A stretch of DNA of 64,000 bases, from contig NZ_CP071604.1 in NCBI RefSeq assembly GCF_017357225.1, positions 2,421,001 through 2,485,000 of the forward strand, read 5' to 3'. Source of the stretch: Rhizobium binae. Lineage in GTDB: Bacteria > Pseudomonadota > Alphaproteobacteria > Rhizobiales > Rhizobiaceae. Below the pieces are notes generated by a model. The model saw only the letters and a program-made list of their open reading frames with translations, was not told where the DNA came from and searched no databases. The first letter of the stretch is position 1. Every line of letters begins with the position of its first letter. Shown piece after piece: positions 9,761 through 20,957 of the stretch. The position numbers and the translations under genes are program-made.

Positions 9761-10318
9761 ATGAAAGCCTCAGACGCAGATATCCTCATCATCCCTGGCT
9801 ATACCAATTCCAGCCCGGGCCATTGGCAGAGCCGCTGGCAAGCGAAACTCAGCACGGCGCGGCGCGTCGAACAGACGGAATGGACGAAGCCGGTCCGCGA
9901 GGACTGGATCGCCCGCATCGCCGAGGAGGTGAACGCCTCGACCCGGCCCGTCGTGCTTGTCGCCCATTCGCTCGGCGTGCCCTCGGCGATCCACGCCATC
10001 CCGCTTTTCCGCAACCGGGTGGCGGGCGCCTTCTTCGTCGCCCCGCCCGATGTCACCAATCCCGACATCCGCCCGAAGCATCTGATGACCTTCGGCCCCT
10101 ACCCGCGCGATCCGCTGCCCTTCCCGTCGATCACGGTCGCCAGCCGCAACGATCCGTTCGGCAGCTATGAGCATGCCGACGATATGGCCAGCAGCTGGGG
10201 CTCTTTTCTCGTCGATGCCGGCGAAGCGGGACATATCAATGCCGATTCCGGTCACGGTCCCTGGCCAGAGGGCACGATGGTCTTTGCGCAGTTCCTCAGC
10301 CGTCTCTCCGCTGATTGA
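9761..10318 (+). CDS. RBBP9/YdeN family alpha/beta hydrolase
   Basis: A 185-residue cytoplasmic serine hydrolase-like protein. The start ILIIPGYTNSSPGHWQSRW is the RBBP9/YdeN signature. VAHSLGVPSAI supplies the nucleophile elbow (Ser in HSLG). An SRNDPFGSYEHA stretch provides the acidic residue and AGHINADSGHGPWPEG the catalytic His. Length matches the family. The open frame extends upstream to 9578, but residues before the ATG at 9761 do not match the family, so the short form is right. The natural substrate is unknown. Confidence 0.85.
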   Translation: MKASDADILIIPGYTNSSPGHWQSRWQAKLSTARRVEQTEWTKPVREDWIARIAEEVNASTRPVVLVAHSLGVPSAIHAIPLFRNRVAGAFFVAPPDVTNPDIRPKHLMTFGPYPRDPLPFPSITVASRNDPFGSYEHADDMASSWGSFLVDAGEAGHINADSGHGPWPEGTMVFAQFLSRLSAD

Positions 10319-10409
10319 GGAAAACCGCCTTCTCGTTAATTCAGAAATTGCTTTCTAAGTCTTTCTTAATGGAAAGACAGCAGACTGCGCCCGAGATGAA
10401 TAAGCGAGA

Positions 10410-12662
10410 ATGCCCGTGAAGAAAGCCCATCCAGAGGCCGAAAGCCCGCAAGGCGATGCCGAACTGGCGGAACGGGAGAGCCGATGGAACCATGCACTGG
10501 TCGGCTCGGGCCTTGGCGTATGGGATCACAACTACCGTCTCAACCGGAAATATTACTCGCCCACATGGAAAACCATTCGCGGCATGGCGCCCGACGAGGA
10601 GGTCGCCGGCGATTACGATGCCTGGCTGCAGCTCGTCCATCCCGACGATCGCGATTTCGTCGCCCATGCCATCGAGCGCCAGAACGCCGGCGATCCGGAT
10701 TATCAGATCTTCCAGTATCGCGAGCGCCACAGGGACGGCCACTGGGTCTGGATCGACTGCCGCGGCGCCTGCGTGGAATGGGACGAGAACGGCGTGCCGA
10801 CGCGCGTCGTCGGCACGGATATCGATATCACCGCTCGCAAGGAAGCCGAGGAGACGCTGTCACGCCTGTCCCGCCGGCTCGACCTGGCGCTGGAGATTTC
10901 CCGCATCGGCGTCTTCGAGGCCGATATCGAGAATGATACGGTCGAATGGGACGATCGCCTCATCGCCATTTACGGCCTGCAGGGCGCCTCGCACCAGATT
11001 GCGGGCGATGCCTGGGCGAAAAGCCTGCATCCCGACGACCGCGAGCGCGTGCTCGGCCTGGCCGGCCGCAGCGTCGAAAGCGGCAGCGATTTCCAGCAGG
11101 AATATCGCATCATCCGGGGTGACGGCGTCGAACGCATCATCCGCGCCCGTTCAGCCTTTTTCGTCGATGGCAACGGCCAACGCAAGCTGATCGGCGCCAA
11201 CTGGGACGTCACCGAGGACGTCGCGCTGCGCAATGAGCTGCAGCGCGCCAAGGATCTGGCCGAGGCCCGCAACCGCGAACTCGAAGCCGCCAAGGAGAGC
11301 ATCGAGCGCCTGGCCCTGCATGATTACCTTACCGACCTGCCGAACCGGCGTTATCTGGACAAGATGCTGGACGAGCGCTCGGCCGAATGCCGCGCCAAGG
11401 GCCTTGCGCTGGCAATCCTCCATATCGATCTCGACCGCTTCAAGCAGATCAACGACACCCTTGGTCACCGAGCCGGCGACGCCATGCTGCAGCACGCGGC
11501 GAATGTGCTCAGACACTCCGTTCGCGCCGCCGATTTCGTCGCCCGCATCGGCGGCGATGAATTCGTCATCCTCTGCGCCGTCGACCCCGCCTCGAAGAAG
11601 ATCGGCAGCCTTGCTCAACGGATCATCCGCGAATTGCGCAAGCCCGTCAGATACGAGGGGCACGACTGCCGGTTCGGCGCCAGCATTGGCATCGCCGTCG
11701 ATAATGGCGCCAGGCTCGACGCCAAGCAGATCCTGCTCGACGCCGATATCGCGCTCTATCGCGCCAAAGGGCTTGGCCGCAACCGCTTCGAATTCTTCTC
11801 GGCATCGGCCCGCCGCGATATCATCTCGGCCAAGCGGCTCGCCGACGAGATCCTGATCGGCCTCGAGCGCCACGAATTCGTGCCCTTCTACCAACTGCAA
11901 TTCGATGCCCGCACGCTCGATGTCACCGGCGTCGAGACGCTCGCCCGCTGGCAACACCCCCGGCACGGGTTGCTGACGCCCGACCGATTTCTCGATATCG
12001 CCGAGGATCTGGACGTCGTCTCGACGATCGACGCGCTGATCCTGGAGCGCGCGCTGGCCGACCGTCGCGCCTGGATCACGGACAGCTTGTCGGTCCCGAA
12101 AATATCGGTGAACGTTTCCGCCCGCCGGCTTGCCGATCCCGATCTCGGCAAGAAGCTCCGCGCCCTGAAGATAGAACCCGGCGCCGTCGCCTTCGAACTG
12201 CTGGAATCGATCTCGCTCGACGATTGCGACGAGGCGGTGGCGGCCAACCTCAAGAAGCTGCGCAAGCTCGGCATCGACATCCAGATCGACGATTTCGGCA
12301 CCGGCCACGCCTCGATCGTCAGCCTGCTGCGCCTGAGCCCGAAGACGCTGAAGATCGACCGCGAACTGATCCGCATGCTGCCGCAATCGGCCGAGCAGCG
12401 CAAACTGGTCGGCTCGATCATCGACATCGGGCGCTCGCTCAACATCCTGGTCATCGCCGAGGGCGTCGAAACGGAGGACCATATCCGCATTCTTGATGAA
12501 CTCGACTGCGACATGCTGCAGGGCTACGCGCTCGCCCGGCCGATGCCGGCCATGCAGATCCCTTCCTTTGTCCGCGCCGGCAGCTGGCGGCAGGGGCAAA
12601 CCGCCGCTCGGGCCCTGCAGGCCCATCTTAGCCGCGAGCTGCCAAGCAGAGCGACCAAATAA
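10410..12662 (+). CDS. PAS-PAS-GGDEF-EAL bifunctional c-di-GMP signalling protein
   Basis: A 750-residue cytoplasmic protein with no membrane segment. Two PAS/PAC units lie at about residues 25-145 and 155-280, with a short coiled coil at 280-305. A GGDEF domain follows (about 310-470) with GGDEF at 381-385 and an intact inhibitory-site RxxD at 372-375, then an EAL domain (490-735). The EAL motif reads ETL (509-511), but the downstream catalytic blocks DDFGTG (627-632), [16 protein letters not shown] and LQGY are all there. Both diguanylate cyclase and phosphodiesterase activity are therefore possible. Sensory input is probably through PAS. It is transcribed alone and not linked functionally to purC. 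Confidence 0.93.
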   Translation: MPVKKAHPEAESPQGDAELAERESRWNHALVGSGLGVWDHNYRLNRKYYSPTWKTIRGMAPDEEVAGDYDAWLQLVHPDDRDFVAHAIERQNAGDPDYQIFQYRERHRDGHWVWIDCRGACVEWDENGVPTRVVGTDIDITARKEAEETLSRLSRRLDLALEISRIGVFEADIENDTVEWDDRLIAIYGLQGASHQIAGDAWAKSLHPDDRERVLGLAGRSVESGSDFQQEYRIIRGDGVERIIRARSAFFVDGNGQRKLIGANWDVTEDVALRNELQRAKDLAEARNRELEAAKESIERLALHDYLTDLPNRRYLDKMLDERSAECRAKGLALAILHIDLDRFKQINDTLGHRAGDAMLQHAANVLRHSVRAADFVARIGGDEFVILCAVDPASKKIGSLAQRIIRELRKPVRYEGHDCRFGASIGIAVDNGARLDAKQILLDADIALYRAKGLGRNRFEFFSASARRDIISAKRLADEILIGLERHEFVPFYQLQFDARTLDVTGVETLARWQHPRHGLLTPDRFLDIAEDLDVVSTIDALILERALADRRAWITDSLSVPKISVNVSARRLADPDLGKKLRALKIEPGAVAFELLESISLDDCDEAVAANLKKLRKLGIDIQIDDFGTGHASIVSLLRLSPKTLKIDRELIRMLPQSAEQRKLVGSIIDIGRSLNILVIAEGVETEDHIRILDELDCDMLQGYALARPMPAMQIPSFVRAGSWRQGQTAARALQAHLSRELPSRATK

Positions 12663-12933
12663 AACCTGTATAATCGCCCCGCCTTTTCGCCTTCATTCCA
12701 CCGTAGGGGAAAAGGCGCTAAACTCGTCTGGGGAATCCATTCGATTCCCTTGGCGGTATTCCGTAAAATCCGGGAGCCGAGGCCACGAAATCCGGAAACC
12801 GGGGCCAGAAACCCCGAAACCGGGGAAGGAGCGACAGCCGGATTGTGAAACTGACTCTTTTCCTTTAAGGGGACGCCACGAGATCGATCCACTCGCGCTA
12901 TCCCAAGAGCGCCAACAACAGAGAATGACCACG

Positions 12934-13698
12934 ATGAACCGTCGCCGCCGTATCTACGAGGGCAAGGCAAAGATTCTGTATGAGGGTCCGGAACCGGGCA
13001 CCTTGATCCAGTTTTTCAAGGACGATGCCACCGCCTTCAACAAGAAGAAACATGAAGTCATCGACGGCAAGGGCGTCCTCAACAACCGCATTTCCGAATA
13101 TATCTTCAGCCATCTGAACAAGATCGGCATTCCCACCCACTTCATCCGCCGGCTCAACATGCGCGAGCAGTTGATCAAGGAAGTGGAGATGATCCCGCTG
13201 GAGATCGTCGTGCGCAATGTCGCAGCCGGTTCGCTTGCAAAGCGCCTCGGCATTGAGGAAGGCGTTGTCCTGCCGCGTTCGATCATCGAATTCTACTATA
13301 AATCCGATGCACTCGACGATCCGATGGTTTCAGAAGAGCATATCACCGCTTTCGGCTGGGCCAATCCGGCCGAGCTCGACGACATCATGGCGCTCGCCAT
13401 CCGCGTCAACGATTTCATGACCGGTCTTTTCCTCGGCGTCGGTATCCAGCTCGTCGATTTCAAGATCGAATGCGGCCGCCTCTTCGAAGGCGATATGATG
13501 CGCATCATCCTCGCCGACGAAATCTCGCCGGACAGCTGCCGGCTCTGGGATATCGAAACTCGCGAGAAGATGGATAAGGACCGTTTCCGCCGCGATCTCG
13601 GCGGCTTGCTCGAAGCCTATTCCGAAGTCGCGCGCCGTCTCGGCATCATCAATGAAAATGAGCCTGTGCGCGGCACCGGCCCGGTTCTCGTCAAGTAA
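12934..13698 (+). CDS. purC: Phosphoribosylaminoimidazole-succinocarboxamide synthase
   Basis: A 254-residue SAICAR synthetase. It joins CAIR and aspartate with ATP hydrolysis in IMP synthesis. The start [18 protein letters not shown] contains the EGKAK nucleotide-binding element. [18 protein letters not shown] and [11 protein letters not shown] are family blocks. The in-frame reading continues upstream to 12493 without family similarity, so the start is ATG at 12934 (or 12925, three residues longer). It is followed by purS 15 bases later, and the group looks like one transcript with purS, kptA and purQ. The leader from 12663 shows a CGGGG/CCCCG hairpin-prone stretch near 12800 but no riboswitch that I can recognise. 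Confidence 0.96.
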   Translation: MNRRRRIYEGKAKILYEGPEPGTLIQFFKDDATAFNKKKHEVIDGKGVLNNRISEYIFSHLNKIGIPTHFIRRLNMREQLIKEVEMIPLEIVVRNVAAGSLAKRLGIEEGVVLPRSIIEFYYKSDALDDPMVSEEHITAFGWANPAELDDIMALAIRVNDFMTGLFLGVGIQLVDFKIECGRLFEGDMMRIILADEISPDSCRLWDIETREKMDKDRFRRDLGGLLEAYSEVARRLGIINENEPVRGTGPVLVK

Positions 13699-13713
13699 GG
13701 CAGGATAGACAAA

Positions 13714-13956
13714 GTGATCAAGGCTCGTGTCACCGTCACGCTGAAAAACGGCGTTCTCGATCCGCAGGGCAAGGCCATCGAAGGCGCGCTCGGCGCCCTC
13801 GGCTTCTCGGGCGTCGGCCATATCAGACAGGGCAAGGTCTTCGACCTGGAGCTCGATGGCGCCGACAAGGCGAAGGCCGAGGCCGATCTCAAGGCGATGT
13901 GCGAAAAACTGCTCGCCAACACCGTGATCGAGAACTACGCGATCGCGATCGACTGA
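13714..13956 (+). CDS. purS: Phosphoribosylformylglycinamidine synthase subunit PurS
   Basis: An 80-residue small subunit of the three-part FGAM synthase. It bridges PurL and PurQ and helps pass ammonia between them. The sequence KARVTVTLKNGVLDPQGKAI and LGFSGVGHIRQGKVFDLEL are classic PurS signatures. The start codon is GTG. The gene lies between purC and kptA, and the partner subunits are at 14553 (purQ) and 18311 (purL). Confidence 0.95.
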   Translation: MIKARVTVTLKNGVLDPQGKAIEGALGALGFSGVGHIRQGKVFDLELDGADKAKAEADLKAMCEKLLANTVIENYAIAID

Positions 13957-14001
13957 CGATCGCAAACCGTCGGCCGACGGACTTCGAGGATTTGGCGCGT
14001 C

Positions 14002-14556
14002 ATGACGAAAGCAAAGCTGGAGACGGAAGTCTCGAAATATATGAGCTATGTTTTGCGTCATGCGCCGGAAGCCGCGGGCTTGATCCTCGACGCCGAGGGC
14101 TGGGTCTCGTTCGATGCGCTCGAACAAGCGGTGGCGTCGAAATATGACGTTTCCCGCGCCGATATAATCGAGATTGTCGAAAACAATCCGAAGAAGCGCT
14201 TCTCGCTCGCCGATAACAGAATTCGCGCCAACCAGGGTCATAGCGTCGAGATTGATCTCGCGCTGACCGCGGTCGAGCCGCCTGCAGATCTTTTCCACGG
14301 CACATCCGCGACCGCCTGGCACTCGATCGAACGCGAGGGCTTGAAGAAGATGCTGCGGCACCACGTGCACCTGTCGGCGGATGTCGAAACCGCGAAAATC
14401 GTCGCGATGCGCCGCAAGGGCAAGCATGTCATCCTTCGCGTCGACGCTGCCCGCATGTTTTCAGAGGGTCATTCTTTCTTTGTCTCCGACAATGGAGTAT
14501 GGCTCACCGAAAGCGTTCCAGTTCAATATCTTTCGCCAGACGCAGGGACCCCATGA
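14002..14556 (+). CDS. kptA: RNA 2'-phosphotransferase (Tpt1/KptA family)
   Basis: A 184-residue protein of the KptA/Tpt1 family. It transfers an internal RNA 2'-phosphate to NAD+, releasing ADP-ribose 1'',2''-cyclic phosphate. In fungi this finishes tRNA splicing; the bacterial role is unclear. Key residues are visible: Arg19-His20 in YVLRHAPE, Arg75 in RANQGHS, the LFHGTS nucleotide-binding block and [11 protein letters not shown]. Its stop overlaps the purQ start by 4 bases (ATGA), so it is translationally coupled to a purine gene and embedded between purS and purQ. That position is unusual. No RNA ligase or tRNA intron was seen nearby. Confidence 0.9.
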   Translation: MTKAKLETEVSKYMSYVLRHAPEAAGLILDAEGWVSFDALEQAVASKYDVSRADIIEIVENNPKKRFSLADNRIRANQGHSVEIDLALTAVEPPADLFHGTSATAWHSIEREGLKKMLRHHVHLSADVETAKIVAMRRKGKHVILRVDAARMFSEGHSFFVSDNGVWLTESVPVQYLSPDAGTP

Positions 14557-15224
14557 AATCAGCTGTCGTTCAACTTCCGGGCCTCAACCGCGACCGCGAC
14601 ATGATCGCAGCCCTGACCAAGATCTCCGGCCGCGAGCCGGTGACGATCTGGCAGACAGAAGCCGAAATCCCGGATGTCGACCTGATCGTCATTCCCGGCG
14701 GCTTCTCCTATGGCGACTATCTGCGCTGCGGCGCGATCGCCGCCCGCATGCCGGTCATGCAGGCGATCATCGACAAGGCTGCAAAGGGCGTGAAAGTGCT
14801 CGGCGTCTGCAACGGTTTCCAGATCCTCGTCGAAGCCGGCCTGCTCCCCGGCGCGCTGATGCGCAATGCCTCGCTGAAATTCGTCTGCCGCGAGATCAAG
14901 CTCGAGGTCGTCAATGCCGAGACGGATTTCACCCGCGCCTACGCGCAGGGTCAGATCATCCGCTGCCCCGTTGCCCATCATGACGGCAATTATTTCGCCG
15001 ACGAAGGAACCCTGGCGAAGATCGAGGGCAATGGCCAGGTCGTCTTCCGTTATGCCGAGGGCACCAACCCCAACGGCTCGCTTAACGATATCGCCGCCGT
15101 CATGAACGAAAAGGGTAACGTGCTCGGCATGATGCCGCATCCGGAAAACCTCATCGAAGCCGCCCATGGCGGTTCGGACGGCCGCGGCCTCTTCGCTTCG
15201 GCGCTCGACGTCATCGCCGCCTGA
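14553..15224 (+). CDS. purQ: Phosphoribosylformylglycinamidine synthase subunit PurQ (glutaminase)
   Basis: A 223-residue class I glutamine amidotransferase that hydrolyses glutamine and supplies ammonia to PurL. The catalytic Cys is in [11 protein letters not shown] (residue 87). The His-Glu pair lies in [15 protein letters not shown] near the C-terminus. The N-terminus [17 protein letters not shown] fits the family start. It overlaps kptA by 4 bases and ends before a strong hairpin at 15238-15275. Confidence 0.96.
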   Translation: MKSAVVQLPGLNRDRDMIAALTKISGREPVTIWQTEAEIPDVDLIVIPGGFSYGDYLRCGAIAARMPVMQAIIDKAAKGVKVLGVCNGFQILVEAGLLPGALMRNASLKFVCREIKLEVVNAETDFTRAYAQGQIIRCPVAHHDGNYFADEGTLAKIEGNGQVVFRYAEGTNPNGSLNDIAAVMNEKGNVLGMMPHPENLIEAAHGGSDGRGLFASALDVIAA

Positions 15225-15237
15225 GCCCAACCTCAAT

Positions 15238-15275
15238 GCATGCCGCCCGCAGGGCCTCTGCGGGCAATGGCATGC
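15238..15275. repeat. Strong imperfect palindrome after purQ
   Basis: Two nested arms: GCATGCC (15238-15244) with GGCATGC (15269-15275), and GCCCGCAG (15245-15252) with CTGCGGGC (15258-15265), around a five-base loop and a three-base bulge. No T-run follows, so it is not a classic intrinsic terminator. It may protect the mRNA 3' end of purQ or be a REP-like unit. Confidence 0.7.
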
Positions 15276-15308
15276 GAAAGTCCGTCATCCGGATCACTGG
15301 AACAGATC

Positions 15309-15707
15309 ATGCGCCCTCGCCTCTCCGTCGCAAACGCCGCCGTGCTGACCGCTCTTGCAGCTGCCGTCGCCAGCTGCCAATCGCCGGCACCGGCAGCGGG
15401 TCCGAATCGCGCTGCGCTGCCGACCATGGAGCGCGTGGCCCTCGGCGCCAATGCCTGCTGGTTCAAATCGGCCGATCCGGCCTTTGCAGCCTATAAGCTC
15501 GCCCCGGAGCTCAATTCCTTCTCCGGCCGGCCGCGCATCCTGCTCGTCCACAAGGGGAGCCCTGAAAGCCGGCCGCTGCTCGTCGTGCAGGCCGAGGGCA
15601 GCCCGGCACGTCTGCAGGCTTTCGGTCCTATGATGCAGGAACCGGTTGCCGGCCGCATCGCCGCCGACGTCAATCGCTGGTCCGGCGGCAACAAGGCCTG
15701 CCGCTGA
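15309..15707 (+). CDS. Putative small lipoprotein, unknown function
   Basis: A 132-residue protein. The N-terminus has a short basic start, a hydrophobic core and an AVASC lipobox with Cys23, so it is probably lipidated and exported. The rest, including MERVALGANACWFKSADPAF and a NRWSGGNKACR end, has no family that I recognise. The two further cysteines, one in the NACW segment and one near the C-terminus, may pair. The ATG at 15309 is chosen because upstream codons do not fit a signal peptide. It lies behind purQ on the same strand, separated by the palindrome. Confidence 0.6.
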   Translation: MRPRLSVANAAVLTALAAAVASCQSPAPAAGPNRAALPTMERVALGANACWFKSADPAFAAYKLAPELNSFSGRPRILLVHKGSPESRPLLVVQAEGSPARLQAFGPMMQEPVAGRIAADVNRWSGGNKACR

Positions 15708-15735
15708 CCATTGCCGCCAGGTTCGGTAAGCTGAA

Positions 15736-15993
15736 TTAATCCCAGAAAAACGACTTGCTGACTTCGCGCGCCGCATCGGACTGCGACAGCCCGATATCCT
15801 TGAGTTCGCTCGCCGTCAGGCCTCGCAACGCGCGCCGGCCTTCTCGCTTCTGATGCCACAGAAGAATTGCGGCCCAGATCCGCCGCAAACGCGTCGTCGC
15901 CTCGGCGGGCGCGTCGGGGACAATGATCTGTCTCCTGTCTTCATAGGAGACAATCGGTACAATTGGCATTTTCATTTCGGGCAAGGCAGACAT
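15736..15993 (-). CDS. DUF1127 domain small protein
   Basis: An 85-residue protein. The C-terminal half, RRIWAAILLWHQKREGRRALRGL followed by TASELKDIGLSQSDA, is the YjiS-like DUF1127 domain. This Arg-rich small domain is linked in some alphaproteobacteria to RNA binding, phosphate and carbon metabolism. It is divergent from the MocR regulator gene at 16075, with only 81 bases between the starts, which suggests that the regulator controls it. Confidence 0.85.
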   Translation of the reverse strand: MSALPEMKMPIVPIVSYEDRRQIIVPDAPAEATTRLRRIWAAILLWHQKREGRRALRGLTASELKDIGLSQSDAAREVSKSFFWD

Positions 15994-16036
15994 TCCAGGA
16001 ATCCTCTCGGTTGTCCGTTGGAATTGACTCCTACTC

Positions 16037-16073
16037 TTGACAGGGACAATGTGACAATATAAGCAATTGTCAC
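16037..16073. promoter_or_regulatory. Candidate MocR operator overlapping its own promoter
   Basis: A near-consensus TTGACA (16037-16042) and TATAAG (16058-16063) lie in the 81-base divergent gap. Overlapping them is a perfect palindrome, GTGACAAT (16051-16058) and ATTGTCAC (16066-16073), with a 7-base spacer. A further direct GACAAT half lies at 16045-16050. Direct plus inverted half-sites are usual for MocR/PdxR operators. The palindrome ends one base before the ATG at 16075, so the mRNA would be nearly leaderless. The 15-base promoter spacing is short. Confidence 0.55.
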
Positions 16074-16074
16074 C

Positions 16075-17493
16075 ATGACAAATTGGCTTCCCGATCTCTC
16101 CCGCGGCTCAGGACCGGTCTATCTGCGTCTTGCCGACAGCATTGAATCCGCGATATCCAGCGGCGCCCTGCCGGCCGGCAGCAAATTGCCGCCGCAGCGC
16201 AACCTCGCCTATGATATCGGCGTGACGATCGGCACGATCGGCCGTGCCTATGCACTTGTGCATGAACGCGGTCTCGTGGCCGGCGAAGTCGGGCGCGGCA
16301 CCTATGTACTGAACCGTTCCGAATCGCCGCCCGGCGAACAGACCGATCCGCTGACGATCTCGCTCGGCGGCACCCGCCTCCAGGATGCGCCCGCCGACAA
16401 GATCCGTTTCGACACGACCGCCGCCCCTGATCTTGGCCAGGGCAAGATCATAGCGGGCATTCTCGCGGAGATCGGCGAGCAGCATCTCTCCGAAATCTCC
16501 TCCTATTCCCGAAGCTTCCCGAAGAACTGGTTCGAGGCAGGCCGCCGCTGGCTTGCCCGCAGTGGCTGGACGCCGGAGGCCGAAAACATCGTGCCGACGC
16601 TCGGAGCCCATGCCGCGGCGATATCGGTCATTGCCGCCGTCTCGGCGCCTGGCGATAAGATCGTCTTCGAAAATCTGAGCTACACGCAGGTCAGCCGCAG
16701 CGCCCGCCTTCTCGGCCGCCGCACGGTCACCGTCGATTTCGACGACCAGGGCGTGATTCCCGATGATTTCGAACGGCTCTGCCAGCAGCAGCATCCGAAG
16801 CTCGCCTTTCTGATGCCGACCGTTCACAATCCGACTGTGACAATCATGCCCTATGAGCGTCGCGCAGCAATTGCGGCAATCGCCAGAAAACACGGCGTCT
16901 GGCTGATCGAGGACGACCTCTATGGTGGCATGGCCGACGATGATACGCCGCTGATCGCTTCGCTTGCACCCGATCGCACCTTTCTCGTCAGCGGCCTGTC
17001 GAAATCGGTCGCCGCCGGCGTGCGTGGCGGCTGGGTCGCCTGCCCGCCGCATTTCGCCCAGCGTATCAGGGTAACGCACCGGATGATCACCGGTGGCCTG
17101 CCCTTCATCCTGGCGGAAACCTGCGCGCGCCTCGTCGAAAGCGGCATGGCGCACCAAATTCGCAAACAGAGCGTCGAGGAACTTTCGCGGCGTGTCCGGA
17201 TCGCCCGCGAGCAATTGCAGGGCTTCGAGTTCGAATCGCACCTGCACGCGCCCTTCCTCTGGCTGAAATTGCCGGAGCCGTGGATGTCCGGCACCTTCAA
17301 GAACGCCGCCTTCCGGGACGGCGTGCTCGTCGATGACGAGGACGAGTTCAAGGCGGCGCGCGGGGACAAATCCTACCATCGCGTTCGCGTCGGTTTTTCC
17401 TCGCCGAAGACAGGGCAGGAGCTGATCGCCGGATTGATGATTCTGCGCCGGCTCCTGGAAAATGGCGGCTCTGCATACGACGGCGAAATCTGA
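16075..17493 (+). CDS. MocR-type regulator: GntR HTH fused to class I aminotransferase fold
   Basis: A 472-residue protein. Residues 10-80 form a GntR winged helix-turn-helix (PVYLRLADSIESAISSGALP, SKLPPQRNLAYDIGVTIGTI). Residues 110-465 are an aminotransferase-like domain with a WLIEDDLYGGM stretch and the presumed PLP-binding lysine K310 in SGLSKS. Proteins of this kind sense PLP or an amino compound and regulate a neighbouring gene. It faces the DUF1127 gene across a gap with a palindromic operator, consistent with autoregulation and control of that gene. The effector cannot be told from the sequence; it is not proven to be PdxR. Confidence 0.9.
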   Translation: MTNWLPDLSRGSGPVYLRLADSIESAISSGALPAGSKLPPQRNLAYDIGVTIGTIGRAYALVHERGLVAGEVGRGTYVLNRSESPPGEQTDPLTISLGGTRLQDAPADKIRFDTTAAPDLGQGKIIAGILAEIGEQHLSEISSYSRSFPKNWFEAGRRWLARSGWTPEAENIVPTLGAHAAAISVIAAVSAPGDKIVFENLSYTQVSRSARLLGRRTVTVDFDDQGVIPDDFERLCQQQHPKLAFLMPTVHNPTVTIMPYERRAAIAAIARKHGVWLIEDDLYGGMADDDTPLIASLAPDRTFLVSGLSKSVAAGVRGGWVACPPHFAQRIRVTHRMITGGLPFILAETCARLVESGMAHQIRKQSVEELSRRVRIAREQLQGFEFESHLHAPFLWLKLPEPWMSGTFKNAAFRDGVLVDDEDEFKAARGDKSYHRVRVGFSSPKTGQELIAGLMILRRLLENGGSAYDGEI

Positions 17494-17615
17494 CCTGTTG
17501 CAAATACACGCCATAATTCGGAAAACACACACACGTCTGACGAGAGCGCTTTACCGCGCCCGCCCCCATGCTACCTCTTTGTTATCTATGCTTGGTGCGA
17601 ATCAAAGGACAGCAG

Positions 17616-18191
17616 ATGAGGGTCGAGTTCGGACGGATCGCGCAGCGCTTCCTGGCGCTGGCATCAGTGATGGCCGCAGCCGGCGTCTCGATGGCAGGTT
17701 CGGCAAATGCCAGCGAGCAAATATTCGATGAGTTGCGTTTCGGGGTCTCTGCCTCGGTACAATCGGGCCGTTCCGGGGAAGACGGCGTCTTCCCGGAGAT
17801 TACCGCTCTGTTCGACCCTTTCGGATACGAAGAGGCCGTTGGCTGGCAGCAATTGCTGCGTCCACGCGTCCACCTCGGCACCTCGATCGGCACCGCGGGT
17901 GAAGCCACCCAGTTCTTCACCGGATTCACCTGGACGGTCGATTTCAACGACAAGCTGTTTGCCGAAGCCGGCTTTGGCGGCGTCATCCATACCGGCGACC
18001 TGGACGACAATGATCATGGCCCGGAACTCGGCTGCCGCGTCCTCTTCCACGAATATGCCGGTGCCGGCTACCGTTTCACCCCGCATTGGAACGTAATGGC
18101 CCAGATTGCCCACTCCTCACATGCCAATCTCTGCGATGGCCCGAACGACGGCATGACGCGCGCCGGCATTCAGATCGGCTACAAGTTCTGA
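17616..18191 (+). CDS. Acyloxyacyl hydrolase / lipid A 3-O-deacylase (PagL-like)
   Basis: A 191-residue outer-membrane beta-barrel precursor with a signal peptide (residues 1-33, ending ANAS-EQ). The C-terminal block AQIAHSSHANLCDGPNDG holds the His-Ser pair of the PagL active site, and the final IQIGYKF has the aromatic end typical of barrel proteins. The family removes the 3-O acyl chain of lipid A, altering envelope and host recognition. The start at 17616 has an AAGGACA ribosome-binding site, so I prefer it to the open frame from 17568. An intrinsic terminator follows at once. Confidence 0.85.
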   Translation: MRVEFGRIAQRFLALASVMAAAGVSMAGSANASEQIFDELRFGVSASVQSGRSGEDGVFPEITALFDPFGYEEAVGWQQLLRPRVHLGTSIGTAGEATQFFTGFTWTVDFNDKLFAEAGFGGVIHTGDLDDNDHGPELGCRVLFHEYAGAGYRFTPHWNVMAQIAHSSHANLCDGPNDGMTRAGIQIGYKF

Positions 18192-18209
18192 GCAATTGCC
18201 GCCTTTACG

Positions 18210-18247
18210 AAAAGCCTGCCTGCCCTCTGTTGACGGCGGGCTTTTTT
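18210..18247 (+). terminator. Intrinsic terminator after the PagL-like gene
   Basis: AAAAGCCTGCC (18210-18220) pairs with GGCGGGCTTTT (with one G-T pair) and is followed by a run of six T bases at 18242-18247. It separates the deacylase gene from purL. Confidence 0.85.
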
Positions 18248-18271
18248 CTGTCGCGCGCCGCCGCTACATAA

Positions 18272-20542
<2,271 letters not shown>

Positions 20543-20561
20543 TGCGCAAGGAGTAACGATC

Positions 20562-20795
20562 ATGGCCATGAAACCCGGCGATATCGAAGACATGATCAAG
20601 GCTGGGATTCCCGGTGCCAAGGTGACGATCCGCGATCTGGCGGGCGACGGTGATCATTACGCCGCCGAAGTCGTCGCCGAAGCCTTCCGCGGCAAGAGCC
20701 GCGTGCAGCAGCACCAGATGGTCTACGAGGCGCTGAAGGGCAATATGGGTGGCGTATTGCACGCACTCGCGCTGCAGACCTCGGCGCCGGATTGA
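20562..20795 (+). CDS. BolA family protein
   Basis: A 77-residue protein with MKPGDIEDMIKAGIPGAKVTI, a YAAEVVAEAFRGKSRVQQHQMVY stretch typical of the class II KH-like BolA/YrbA fold, and GGVLHALALQT. BolA proteins pair with monothiol glutaredoxins to bind [2Fe-2S] clusters and take part in iron regulation. The Grx partner (24251) lies 3.5 kb downstream, with an IS element and two other genes between them. The start has a good AAGGAG ribosome-binding site. Confidence 0.93.
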   Translation: MAMKPGDIEDMIKAGIPGAKVTIRDLAGDGDHYAAEVVAEAFRGKSRVQQHQMVYEALKGNMGGVLHALALQTSAPD

Positions 20796-20946
20796 CGTTT
20801 GAGGTGGCCCGCACCCTGCCCGCTCCTGACAAGCACAGGTGGTAACGAAGGGCGTCGTGCCGGGCTATGAAGCACCTGCTGTCGTGTGTCTTTGTACACT
20901 GGCAGCGAGTTTGGCGAGAACGCCAACCACACTCTGCGTCATCCCA

Positions 20947-20957
20947 GGCCTTGAGCC
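20947..20957. repeat. Target-site duplication, left copy
   Basis: GGCCTTGAGCC, identical to 22229-22239 and directly flanking the two ends of the IS4-type element. With one copy and the element removed, the flanks join into a palindrome (ATCCCAGGC, 5-base loop, GCCTGGGAT), so insertion occurred in an intergenic palindromic repeat. Confidence 0.85.

Noticed and set aside
11151..12626. 491-codon minus-strand frame inside the GGDEF-EAL gene
   Set aside because: The plus strand has complete PAS, GGDEF and EAL motifs; the opposite frame has none.
12493..12933. N-terminal extension of purC in the same frame
   Set aside because: The upstream residues have no similarity to PurC, overlap the end of the GGDEF-EAL gene and lack a suitable start; the family start is [10 protein letters not shown].
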